Notes under the pieces: model-generated | What the model was told of the DNA's origin: nothing | Seen by the model: the letters and a program-made list of their open reading frames with translations, nothing else | Databases searched by the model: none | Shown here: piece by piece, positions 37,801 to 45,732 of the stretch | How the letters are laid out: each line of letters starts with the position of its first letter | How positions within the stretch are numbered: position 1 is the first letter of the stretch | Assembly: GCF_014649815.1 (NCBI RefSeq) | Contig: NZ_BMTT01000005.1 | Coordinates: 347,862 to 411,861 of the forward strand | Direction of reading: 5' to 3' | DNA length: 64,000 bases | Source of the DNA: Streptomyces mutabilis | GTDB lineage: Bacteria > Actinomycetota > Actinomycetes > Streptomycetales > Streptomycetaceae | Made by a program: the position numbers and the translations under genes

Positions 37801-38388
37801 CTACTCGAGATTCGCGTGAAGGCGCCACAGCTCGCTGGCCCGCGTCCCGCTGGTCTTCCACAGCGTGTGAAACAGCGCGTCGGTGATCAGCAGGACAGAT
37901 TGCTCGAACAGGCTGCCGGCGTACTGGACGGAGGCAGTGCCGTCGAAGTCCTGCTTGTCCGCCGCCGGGATGACGAGTATTTCGGTTGCGGCTTCAGCCA
38001 GCGCCGAGCCGGCCGCCGTGGTCAGCGCGATCACGTCCGCGCCCTGGTCACGAGCAGTCTGAGCTGCCCGCACCACCCGGGCGGTCGACCCCGAGCCCGA
38101 TGCCGCCACCAGGACGTCGCCCGAGCCGATCGCCGGAGCAGTCGTCTCACCGACGACGTGGGTGGGGAGCCCGAGGTGCATGAACCGCATCGCGGCCATC
38201 TGCAGGGCGAGCCCGCTCCGCCCGGTACCGAGGGTGAACACTTTCGGCGCCTTGAGCAGCAGTTCGCCGGCACGGATCCAGGAGGTGGATTGCACCCCTG
38301 CACGCACCTTTTCCACCTCTGCGACAACAGCACGCGTTGCGTCCACGAAATGGCCGGCTTCAAGTTGCTGCGGTATTGACTGCGTCAA
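37801..38388 (-). CDS. hxlB: 6-phospho-3-hexuloisomerase
   Basis: A 195-residue SIS-domain isomerase turning hexulose-6-phosphate into fructose-6-phosphate, the second ribulose monophosphate step. Signatures: FTLGTGRSGLALQMAAMRFM, HLGLPTHVVGETTAPAI, DVLVAASGSGSTARVV and YAGSLFEQSVLLITDALFH. I place the start at TTG 38388 behind GGAGGAAG because this gives the normal family length; the frame stays open to 38535 without a ribosome binding site. It lies in tandem with glpX and tkt, next to hps copy 2. Confidence 0.92.
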   Translation of the reverse strand: MTQSIPQQLEAGHFVDATRAVVAEVEKVRAGVQSTSWIRAGELLLKAPKVFTLGTGRSGLALQMAAMRFMHLGLPTHVVGETTAPAIGSGDVLVAASGSGSTARVVRAAQTARDQGADVIALTTAAGSALAEAATEILVIPAADKQDFDGTASVQYAGSLFEQSVLLITDALFHTLWKTSGTRASELWRLHANLE

Positions 38389-38735
38389 CGAGATCTTCCT
38401 CCGAATGCTGGGCGTATGGCAATGTTCACTTTCACTGCCACGAATCCGGATCCTGGGCAAGGATCCTCGTCCGTTGCGGTCAGGACAGCCATCGCGCGGA
38501 TCTTCCAGGACACGCCGCACCTTCGCCACAGACACAGTTTCTGCTTCAGCAGAAGGCCGTGGGTCAGAGTGCGGGGGAACAGGCTACTTGCGTGAAATAA
38601 TTGTTCATCTCCGCGCCGATTGGCAAGACGTACGGCATTGAGAAACAATATCCTGTAATTGGGACAACGAATGACGGTCGACATAATTGCCACACAAGAG
38701 CCTGTACTCGTGGCGGGAGCAGGCCGGGAAGAGGA
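38389..38735. other. Region upstream of the hexuloisomerase gene
   Basis: No gene seen. It includes the dyad at 38417-38440 and presumably the promoter. Frames on the plus strand lack motifs. Confidence 0.45.
38417..38440. promoter_or_regulatory. 24-bp dyad upstream of hexuloisomerase gene
   Basis: TGGCA-ATGTTCACTTTCAC-TGCCA, 29 bases upstream of the TTG start. It resembles the dyad before pfk (shared ACTTTC core and GGCA/TGCC arms) and could be a common operator. Confidence 0.4.
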
Positions 38736-38764
38736 AGCGGCCCCGGCTTCCGGCCGGGGCCGCT
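38736..38764 (-). terminator. Hairpin downstream of transketolase
   Basis: Perfect 12-base arms AGCGGCCCCGGC and GCCGGGGCCGCT with a 5-base loop, 90 bases after the transketolase stop codon. Confidence 0.78.
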
Positions 38765-38854
38765 GGAGCAACCGCCGTTCAGGAGATTCCCGTCAGCCTC
38801 GTCGAACAGGTGGCGGACTGATCAGGGACACCTCCTGCCGGCTGCGGACGGGCA

Positions 38855-40987
38855 TCAACTCGGGCGCACGGACCGCACGCTTCGTCGTGCCGCTTCGACC
38901 ACGGCCTCGGTGGTGATGCCGAACTGGCTGAACAGGGTCTTGTAGTCCGCCGAAGCACCGAACCGATCCAACGACACGATCTCGCCCGCATCCCCGACGA
39001 TCCGGTGCCACGGCTGCGCCGAACCCGCTTCAACGGCAACCCGGGCACGCACCGACGGGGGCAGCACCTGCTCCCGGTAGGACCCGTCCTGCCGGTCGAA
39101 CCACTCCACGCAGGGCATCGACACCACTCGGGTGGCAACCCCTTCGGACTCGAGGATCTTCCTGGCCTCCACGGCCAGCTGGACCTCGGAACCCGTGCCG
39201 ACGAGCACCACCTCGGGGCTGCCCGAGGACGCCTCGGCGAGTACGTAGCCGCCGCGGGCCACCCCCTCCGCGGAGGTGCCCTTCAGCGTCGGCACGTCCT
39301 GTCGGGTGAGCGCCAGCCCGGCAGGGCCGCTGGTGTCCTCCAGTACGGCTCTCCACGCGTGCGCGGTCTCGTTCGCGTCGGCGGGGCGCACCACCGACAT
39401 TCCGGGTATGGCGCGCAGCGAGGCCAAGTGCTCGACGGGCTGGTGGGTCGGGCCGTCCTCACCGAGACCGATCGAGTCGTGTGTCCACACGTAGGTGACC
39501 GGCAGCTGCATCAGCGCGGCCAGACGTACCGCGGGGCGCATGTAGTCGCTGAAGACGAGGAAGGTGCCGCCGTACGGGCGAGTTCCGCCGTGCAGCGCGA
39601 TGCCGTTGAGGATCGAACCCATCGCGTGCTCGCGGATGCCGAAGTGCAGCGTGCGACCGTAGGGGTGCGCCTTCCAGGCGTGGGTGGAGATCTCGGCCGG
39701 TCCGAAGGAGTCCGCACCCTTGATCGTGGTGTTGTTGCTCTCGGCGAGGTCCGCCGACCCGCCCCAGAGCTCGGGCAGCACCTCGCCGAGCTTGGCCAGT
39801 ACCGCGGCCGAAGCCTTGCGGGTGGCGATCTTCTGGCCGTCGGTCTCCCAGGCGGGCAGGTCGTCGGCCCAGCCGAAGGGCAGCTCGCGCGTGCTGATCC
39901 GGTCCAGCAACGCCTTGCGCTCAGGGTTCTCCTTCGCCCAGGCATCGAACTCGAGTTGCCACTTCTCGTGGGCGGCCCTCCCGCGCTCGGCCACCTCGCG
40001 GGCATGGGCCAGGACCCCGGCTTCCACCTGGAAACTGCGCTCCGGGTCGAAGCCGACGGCGCGCTTGAGCGCGGCGAGTTCCTCGGCGCCCAGCGCGGCA
40101 CCGTGCACCTTGCCGGAATTCATCTTGGTCGGTGCCGGGTAGCCGATCACGGTGCGCAGCACGATCAGAGTCGGGCGAGTGGTCTCGGCCCTGGCCTGCT
40201 CAACGGCGTCCAGGAACCCTGCCACGTCCTCGCCGCCGTAGACCGTGAGGACGTGCCAGCCATAGGCCTCGTAGCGCTTGGCGGTGTCCTCGGACAGCGC
40301 GATGCGGGTGTCGTCCTCGATGGAGATCTCGTTGCTGTCGTAGATCACCGTGAGGTTGCCAAGCTGCTGGGTTCCGGCCAGCGACGAAGCCTCGGAGGTG
40401 ACGCCCTCCTCGATGTCGCCGTCCGAGGCGATCACGTAGATCTGATGGTCGAACACGCTCCTGCCCTGCTCGGCGTCCGGGTCCAGCAGGCCACGCTCGC
40501 GGCGGGCAGCCATGGCCATACCGACCGCGTTGGCCAGCCCCTGGCCAAGCGGGCCGGTGGTGGTCTCCACGCCCACGGTGTGCCCGTACTCGGGGTGACC
40601 AGGGGTCAGCGAACCCCATGTGCGCAAGGCCTTCAGGTCGTCGAGCTCCAGGCCGTAGCCGGACAGGAACAGCTGAATGTACAGGGTGAGGCTCGAATGG
40701 CCGGCTGAGAGCACGAACCGGTCGCGCCCCATCCACTGTGCGTCGTTGGGGTCATGCCGCATGACCCGCTGGAACAGCGCGTAGGCGACGGGCGCCAGGC
40801 TCATAGCCGTGCCGGGATGTCCGCTCCCGCAGTGCTCGACCGCGTCAGCGGCCAGCACACGGGCGGTGTCGACCGCGCGCTGGTCCAACTCGGTCCAGTC
40901 TTCGGGGAGTCGCTTGGTCGTCAAGCGAACAACGTCGTCAGTTGATTCGATCGCGTTGTCACGGGAGATCGATTCGATTGCTGCCAT
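38855..40987 (-). CDS. tkt: Transketolase
   Basis: A 710-residue thiamine-diphosphate enzyme of usual length. Signatures: ADAVEHCGSGHPGTAMSLAP near 50, ASDGDIEEGVTSEASSLAG (TPP motif GDG) near 190, HFGIREHAMGSILNGIALHG and HDSIGLGEDGPTHQPVEHL. It exchanges two-carbon units among sugar phosphates and would regenerate xylulose- and ribose-5-phosphate in the ribulose monophosphate cycle. ATG 40987 is read as the start. Its clustering with hps, hexuloisomerase, glpX and pfk points to a dedicated isoenzyme distinct from the housekeeping copy expected elsewhere. Confidence 0.96.
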   Translation of the reverse strand: MAAIESISRDNAIESTDDVVRLTTKRLPEDWTELDQRAVDTARVLAADAVEHCGSGHPGTAMSLAPVAYALFQRVMRHDPNDAQWMGRDRFVLSAGHSSLTLYIQLFLSGYGLELDDLKALRTWGSLTPGHPEYGHTVGVETTTGPLGQGLANAVGMAMAARRERGLLDPDAEQGRSVFDHQIYVIASDGDIEEGVTSEASSLAGTQQLGNLTVIYDSNEISIEDDTRIALSEDTAKRYEAYGWHVLTVYGGEDVAGFLDAVEQARAETTRPTLIVLRTVIGYPAPTKMNSGKVHGAALGAEELAALKRAVGFDPERSFQVEAGVLAHAREVAERGRAAHEKWQLEFDAWAKENPERKALLDRISTRELPFGWADDLPAWETDGQKIATRKASAAVLAKLGEVLPELWGGSADLAESNNTTIKGADSFGPAEISTHAWKAHPYGRTLHFGIREHAMGSILNGIALHGGTRPYGGTFLVFSDYMRPAVRLAALMQLPVTYVWTHDSIGLGEDGPTHQPVEHLASLRAIPGMSVVRPADANETAHAWRAVLEDTSGPAGLALTRQDVPTLKGTSAEGVARGGYVLAEASSGSPEVVLVGTGSEVQLAVEARKILESEGVATRVVSMPCVEWFDRQDGSYREQVLPPSVRARVAVEAGSAQPWHRIVGDAGEIVSLDRFGASADYKTLFSQFGITTEAVVEAARRSVRSVRPS

Positions 40988-41259
40988 GGACGCGCACTCC
41001 TGGATAATCTCGGTTCATCTCGAATTCGTACAGAGGAAAACCCGTCATGTAGGCCGCCAGCCGCCATTTCCGGATCGATCTGGCAAAGGGCGGGCAAGGC
41101 CCTGGGAAGCGCTCAAGCGGACCGAAGACCGCCCGAGCGTCGCAGGCACCGACTCGACTCCGCCGCAGACAGCGCGCCGAGGACCGAGGTCACGATCTGG
41201 TTCGAGACCCACTCGGCGCATTCCGGTCATCGGAATCGCATGGAATGGGAAGTGGTGTT

Positions 41260-42109
41260 CGGGCGGGTCCGGTCAGGCGGTTGCGCGCTTTTTGAGTTCG
41301 TAGGCGGCTGCGGCCGGGTCTGTTGCGTTGTAGATGGCTCCTCCGGCGACGGCTACGGTGGCTCCGGCTTCCCGGACGGAGGCGATGGTGTCGGCGCGGA
41401 CGCCGCCGGCGATGGAGAAGGGGACGCCGGCCCGGCGGCCGTCGTGGAGGAGGGTGTCGATGGTGTATCCGGGCCGGGCCTGTTCGTCGAGGCCGGCGTG
41501 GATCTCGACGAAGGTCACGCCCAGCTTCGCCACTTCGCGGATCCGGTCGACCCGGCCGTCCACCACGGCGATCATGTCGGCGACGACGCTCTTGCCGTAC
41601 TTGCGGCCGGCCGCGACCGCTCCTCGTACGGTGTCGTCGTCGGCCGCGCCCATCACGGTGATGAGGTCCGCTCCCGCTTCGAAGGCGAGAGTGGCTTCCA
41701 GTTCGCCGGCGTCGGCCGTCTTGAGGTCGGCGAACACCAGCTTGTCGGGGTGCGCGGCCTTGATCGCGCTTACCGCGCTGATGCCGACGGACTTCACCAG
41801 GGGCGTTCCCAGTTCGAGGATGTCGACGTGCTCGGACACCTGATTCGCCAGGGTCAGCGCCGAGGGAAGGTCGAGTACATCCAGCGCAACCTGCAACTGC
41901 ATAACGTTCTCCTCATCGGTGGAGACGGTGCTGCGCACACGTCGTCGGGAGCACTCGGGCGGAGGGCGGGGGCATCCGCGCACCCGCTACCGAGGACCGG
42001 GCCGGTCACCGGCCTCCCTCACAATTGCCCACCACGTAAAACGCGGCAACACTTAACGGCATGCAAAATCACAATCCCGTGATGCGCACAACAAATAGCC
42101 ACCCGCCGC
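41260..42109. repeat. 850-bp duplicated segment, copy 2 (hps gene plus upstream region)
   Basis: Matches 20192-21041 with four differences noticed, all upstream of the coding region (for example CACAATTG for CACATTTG, ACACTTA for ACAGTTA). The boundaries are abrupt and no transposase sits at either end. Confidence 0.93.
41273..41902 (-). CDS. hxlA: 3-hexulose-6-phosphate synthase, copy 2
   Basis: Identical in protein sequence to the gene at 20205-20834 (209 residues; catalytic FADLKTADAGELEA). Here it lies upstream of transketolase and hexuloisomerase on the same strand, which gives a conventional ribulose monophosphate order. It keeps its own copy of the upstream region, so both copies probably respond to the same regulator and raise enzyme dosage. 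Confidence 0.95.
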   Translation of the reverse strand: MQLQVALDVLDLPSALTLANQVSEHVDILELGTPLVKSVGISAVSAIKAAHPDKLVFADLKTADAGELEATLAFEAGADLITVMGAADDDTVRGAVAAGRKYGKSVVADMIAVVDGRVDRIREVAKLGVTFVEIHAGLDEQARPGYTIDTLLHDGRRAGVPFSIAGGVRADTIASVREAGATVAVAGGAIYNATDPAAAAYELKKRATA

Positions 42110-42651
42110 CGTGGGGAGTTCGCCGGCTGGATTGCATATCGGGCCGAACGGGACCTGATCACAGAGCACATGGAGGCGTCGGTGACGGCTTCCGCCACCG
42201 CCCCTGCTCGTCGGCTCCGTGCCGCGACCGCGTGCCCTCCGTGTCGGGCACAGGTCACGAAGCGTCACGGACAAGGTGCCTGCCTCATGCCGGCCGTCGG
42301 CGCTCGGTGGCGTCGGCGTTCGCGGAGCGATCCCCCTCCCGCCCGTCGATCAGACGGTCGCACGCGCCGAGGAGGCCGTCCCCGAGCCAGTCGACGGCCG
42401 TGCTCTCGCACGGGGTCGGGACGCTCAGTGTTCGAAGCCGGCCCGCTCGTGGCGGCACAGCAGCCGTTCGTCGGTCGTCCGGCGCCGTTCGTTCACAGTC
42501 GGTTGTCTGCCGGGCGAGGACGAATAAGCTGTGAAAAGCAAAGGTGAGTCCCGGCCGACTATAGCCGATAGCCGCCCGGACCACGCCCTCGGCGGGTAAC
42601 GAGGCCTGTTGCTGGACGACCACATGAATGGCTGAACTCAAGGAGGACGCA
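42110..42651. other. Gap between hps copy 2 and the pqq cluster
   Basis: No gene recognised. Several plus- and minus-strand frames of 100-150 codons exist but lack motifs and ribosome binding sites. The end contains AAGGAGG, which serves the short pqqA-like ORF. Confidence 0.4.
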
Positions 42652-42726
42652 ATGGGGCGGGAGAAGCCTGTTTTTCCGGAGGCAGGGGCGCACTCTGAAA
42701 CCGATGACCACTCGCGTCGCCGATAA
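42652..42726 (+). CDS. pqqA-like 24-residue ORF with altered crosslink Tyr
   Basis: A 24-codon frame with strong AAGGAGG and ATG 42652, ending 18 bases before pqqB, exactly where pqqA is normally found. It reads MGREKPVFPEAGAHS, then ETDDHSRRR. Length, Pro6 and Glu16 match the orphan PqqA, but Trp3 is Arg and Tyr20 is His; each could arise by one base change (TGG to CGG, TAC to CAC). It therefore cannot supply the Glu-Tyr pair. It may be a decayed pqqA or a translation leader for pqqB; coincidence is possible because the peptide is short. Confidence 0.45.
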   Translation: MGREKPVFPEAGAHSETDDHSRRR

Positions 42727-42744
42727 ACGGACTGTTTTCACATC

Positions 42745-43641
42745 GTGTTTATTCATTGCCTCGGAGTGGCGGCCGGCGGAGGATATCCGCAGTGGAACTG
42801 TGCTTGCGCAGGGTGCCGAGAGGCCCGCGCAAAGCCCGAGGTCGCAACGACACACGCAGGGATTGCGGTTTCCGGAGACGGCGAGCAGTGGCTCCTGTTG
42901 AATGCTACGCCGGATGTCCATCATCAAATAGCGGCAGATCCCTCTTTGCATCCGGGTCCGGGCATCAGGACGACGCCAGTTGCCGGTGTGCTGCTGACGG
43001 ACGCGGAGTTCGACCATACGATCGGCTTGCTGATGCTGCGTGAGGGGTCGTCCCTGACGGTGTACGGGACGCGCCCCGTGCTGGACGCGCTGACCCGGCG
43101 GTTCCCGGTCCGGCAGCTGCTGAGCGACTACGCGGACTTCTCCTGGTCTGCCGTCGAGATCGGCAAGCCGATGGACCTCGACGACCGGTTGACCGCGACT
43201 GCCTTCCTGACCGGCTCCAAACCGCCCCGCTACGTAGGCGGTCCAGGGCAGCGCGAGTCGGAGTGGGAGGTGGGCTTCCGCCTGGAGGACAGGGTGACTG
43301 GCGGGACGCTGGTGTACGCGCCGACGCTGCCCCGGTGGGACGAGAAGTTCACCGAGCAGGTTGCGTCGGCTGATTGCGTCTTCCTGGACGGCACGTTCTG
43401 GACGGACGACGAAATGTCCTGCCAGGGGGCAGGCAGCCGCACCGGACGCTCCATGGGGCACATGCCCATCAGCGGCGACGACGGTTCCGCCCGCGCTCTG
43501 GCTGCACTTCCCGCGAAGCGGAAGATCTACACCCACATCAACAACACGAACCCTGTTCTCAACGAGGAGTCCAAGGAGCGGCGTTGGCTGACGGACTTGG
43601 GTATCGAGGTTGGTCGAGCCGGCTTGGAGGTGGAAATATGA
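42745..43641 (+). CDS. pqqB: PQQ biosynthesis protein PqqB
   Basis: A 298-residue metallo-beta-lactamase-fold protein with the PqqB hallmark GVAAGGGYPQWNCACAGC at the N terminus, VLLTDAEFDHTIGLLMLREG (family metal site) near 90 and MGHMPISGDDGSARAL near 245. PqqB hydroxylates the crosslinked Glu-Tyr intermediate. The start is GTG 42745 with a poor ribosome binding site, so translation may depend on coupling to the preceding 24-codon ORF. The next gene, pqqC, overlaps by ATGA. Confidence 0.92.
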   Translation: MFIHCLGVAAGGGYPQWNCACAGCREARAKPEVATTHAGIAVSGDGEQWLLLNATPDVHHQIAADPSLHPGPGIRTTPVAGVLLTDAEFDHTIGLLMLREGSSLTVYGTRPVLDALTRRFPVRQLLSDYADFSWSAVEIGKPMDLDDRLTATAFLTGSKPPRYVGGPGQRESEWEVGFRLEDRVTGGTLVYAPTLPRWDEKFTEQVASADCVFLDGTFWTDDEMSCQGAGSRTGRSMGHMPISGDDGSARALAALPAKRKIYTHINNTNPVLNEESKERRWLTDLGIEVGRAGLEVEI

Positions 43642-44333
43642 ACGCTTGGTCTGCTGAGGAATTCGAAGCGCAGCTGCGGTCGATCGGAGAAAAGCGGTAC
43701 CACCATCTGCACCCGTTCAACGAGCGAATGCACGCGGGCTTGCTGACCGAGGAAGAGTTCCGAGGTTGGGTGCGGAATCGCTTCTATTACCAGGTGAACC
43801 TGCCGGTGAAGGACGCTTTTATCCTGACCAAGCTCCCCGGTCGGGAGGACAGGCGCCAGTGGATTCAACGCATCATCGATCATGACGGGCGAACGGGAGA
43901 CGAAGGCGGCATCGAAAACTGGGTTCGCCTCGGCGAAGCTGTCGGATTGACCCGTCGTGAACTGTTCGACGGCGACTCGGTGCTGCCCGGAGTACGGTTC
44001 GCCGTGGACGCCTACGTGGACTTCTGCCACCGGAGGCCGTGGCTGGAGGCCGTGGCGTCGGCCCTGACCGAACTGTTCGCGCCGGGTCTGCTCAGCCGCA
44101 GGATCGCCGACGTCCAGCAGCACTACCCGTGGATCGCACCGGAAGGTCTGGAGTACTTCCGTGCGCGACTCACCCAGCAGCCCAAGGACATCGCGCATCT
44201 GCTCGACCTGGTGATCAACCACGCCGAGTCCAGGGAGCAGCAGGACGCGTGCGTACGAGCGCTGGAGTTCAAGTGTGACGTCCTCTGGAGCCTGCTTGAC
44301 TCCGTGGAACTCGCGTACAGCAAGAAGCCGTGA
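43638..44333 (+). CDS. pqqC: Pyrroloquinoline-quinone synthase PqqC
   Basis: A 231-residue all-helical oxidase performing the final ring closure and eight-electron oxidation to PQQ. Signatures: RYHHLHPFNERMHAGLLT, WVRNRFYYQVNLPVKDAF, IQRIIDHDG and FKCDVLWSLLDSVE near the C terminus. It overlaps pqqB at its start (ATGA) and pqqD at its end, so the operon is translationally coupled. Confidence 0.95.
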   Translation: MNAWSAEEFEAQLRSIGEKRYHHLHPFNERMHAGLLTEEEFRGWVRNRFYYQVNLPVKDAFILTKLPGREDRRQWIQRIIDHDGRTGDEGGIENWVRLGEAVGLTRRELFDGDSVLPGVRFAVDAYVDFCHRRPWLEAVASALTELFAPGLLSRRIADVQQHYPWIAPEGLEYFRARLTQQPKDIAHLLDLVINHAESREQQDACVRALEFKCDVLWSLLDSVELAYSKKP

Positions 44334-44608
44334 TGGACGAATCCGATCTGACGGCCGTCCCCCGGTTGGCGACCAAGGCGATGCTCAGGCACGACAGTGT
44401 CCGGGACGTGGAGTTGCTCCTGCTGCCGGAGAGGGTCGTCCTCCTGAACAAGTCCGGGGCAGCGATCTTGGGGTTGTGCGACGGCAGCCGAACCGTGCGG
44501 CAGGTGGTCACCCAGCTGGAGAAAGATTTCGAGGCCGCCGATCTCACGAACGACGTGATGACCTTCCTTCATGACGCGCGTGGACGGGGCTGGGTGGTGG
44601 TCACATGA
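44333..44608 (+). CDS. pqqD: PqqD, peptide chaperone
   Basis: A 91-residue RiPP recognition element that binds PqqA and presents it to PqqE. Typical features: PRLATKAMLRHDSVRDVELL, VVLLNKSGAAILGLCDGSRT and a C-terminal helical wing ending WVVVT. It overlaps pqqC by one base and pqqE by four bases (ATGA). Confidence 0.92.
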   Translation: MDESDLTAVPRLATKAMLRHDSVRDVELLLLPERVVLLNKSGAAILGLCDGSRTVRQVVTQLEKDFEAADLTNDVMTFLHDARGRGWVVVT

Positions 44609-45729
44609 ACGGTATGCCGCATCCGTACGCCCTGCTGGCCGAAGTCACGCACCAGTGCCCGTTGCACTGCGTCTATTGCTCGAACCCGCTGGCGTTGCTC
44701 GATCGGCACGACGAGCTCGCGACCGAGGACTGGTTGCGGGTGATCCGCGACGCAGCCGGCCTCGGGGTCGTACAGGTGCACTTCTCGGGCGGTGAACCCC
44801 TTGTCCGCGGTGACCTGGAGAAGCTGGTCGCCGAGTGCCGTCGTCTCGGCCTGTACACGAACCTGATCACCAGCGGGCTCGGGCTCACGGAGAGCCGCGC
44901 GCGGTCGCTCGTTTCGGCGGGGCTCAACAGTGCACAGCTGAGCATTCAGGGCGACGCCGCTGAGTCGACGAACCTGGTGGCAGCGAGCAAGCGATTCGAC
45001 AAGAAGGAGGAAGCCGCGCGCATCATCCGCGAGGCCGGACTGCCGTTGAACATGAATGTGGTTCTGCACCGGATGAACCTGCCTCGTCTGGACGCGATCA
45101 TCGACGTCTGTGTGTCGTGGGGCGCCGAGCGGCTGGAGCTCGCCAACACCCAGTACTACGGCTGGGCTCTTCGCAACCGCGACCTGCTGCTGCCGGCCAA
45201 GGCTCAGCTGGAGGAGGCCGTCGGCGTCTACAAACGCCGGAAGGCCGAACTGGGCAAGGACATGGAACTCCTCTGGATCCTCCCTGACTACTACGAGCCC
45301 TATCCGAAGCCGTGCATGGGCGGATGGGCGCAGACCGCACTGACCGTCGCACCCGACGGCACCGCGTATCCGTGTCCAGTGGCTGCGGAGATCACGACGA
45401 TGAACTTCCCCTCGGTTCGCGACCACGACCTCGCGTGGATCTGGGCGAAGTCCGACGCGTTCGAGGCATTCCGGGGAACTGAGTGGATGGCTGATCCTTG
45501 CCGTAGCTGCCCCCGCAAGGAGATGGATTTCGGCGGATGCCGGTGCCAGGCCTTCGCCCTGACCGGCGACCCGGCGCGCACCGATCCGGTTTGCATGCAC
45601 TCACCGGACCACCACTTGGTGCACGACGTCCTCGTTCGCGCCAATCAGGCGGATGGGACGGCAGAGGCCGAAACAGTCCGCGAGGAGCTCGTCTACCGCC
45701 GCCCGCACGGGTCGGCGCGCGGTAACTGA
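44605..45729 (+). CDS. pqqE: PqqE, radical SAM/SPASM peptide crosslinker
   Basis: A 374-residue radical SAM enzyme that forms the Glu-Tyr carbon-carbon bond in PqqA. The first iron-sulfur site is Cys18-x3-Cys22-x2-Cys25 (HQCPLHCVYC). The SAM-binding HFSGGEPLVRGDLEKL follows. Auxiliary SPASM cysteines are in KPCMGGWAQ, YPCPVAAE and PCRSCPRKEMDFGGCRC. It is coupled to pqqD. The substrate peptide must come from the orphan pqqA at 33131-33205 if the ORF before pqqB is inactive. Confidence 0.96.
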   Translation: MNGMPHPYALLAEVTHQCPLHCVYCSNPLALLDRHDELATEDWLRVIRDAAGLGVVQVHFSGGEPLVRGDLEKLVAECRRLGLYTNLITSGLGLTESRARSLVSAGLNSAQLSIQGDAAESTNLVAASKRFDKKEEAARIIREAGLPLNMNVVLHRMNLPRLDAIIDVCVSWGAERLELANTQYYGWALRNRDLLLPAKAQLEEAVGVYKRRKAELGKDMELLWILPDYYEPYPKPCMGGWAQTALTVAPDGTAYPCPVAAEITTMNFPSVRDHDLAWIWAKSDAFEAFRGTEWMADPCRSCPRKEMDFGGCRCQAFALTGDPARTDPVCMHSPDHHLVHDVLVRANQADGTAEAETVREELVYRRPHGSARGN

Positions 45730-45732
45730 CGT

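Noticed and set aside
39005-40708. 567-codon plus-strand open frame opposite transketolase
   Set aside because: Antisense shadow of tkt with low-complexity composition.
42110-42650. Open frames of 100-150 codons between hps copy 2 and pqq genes
   Set aside because: No motif, no ribosome binding site, and conflicting frames on both strands.
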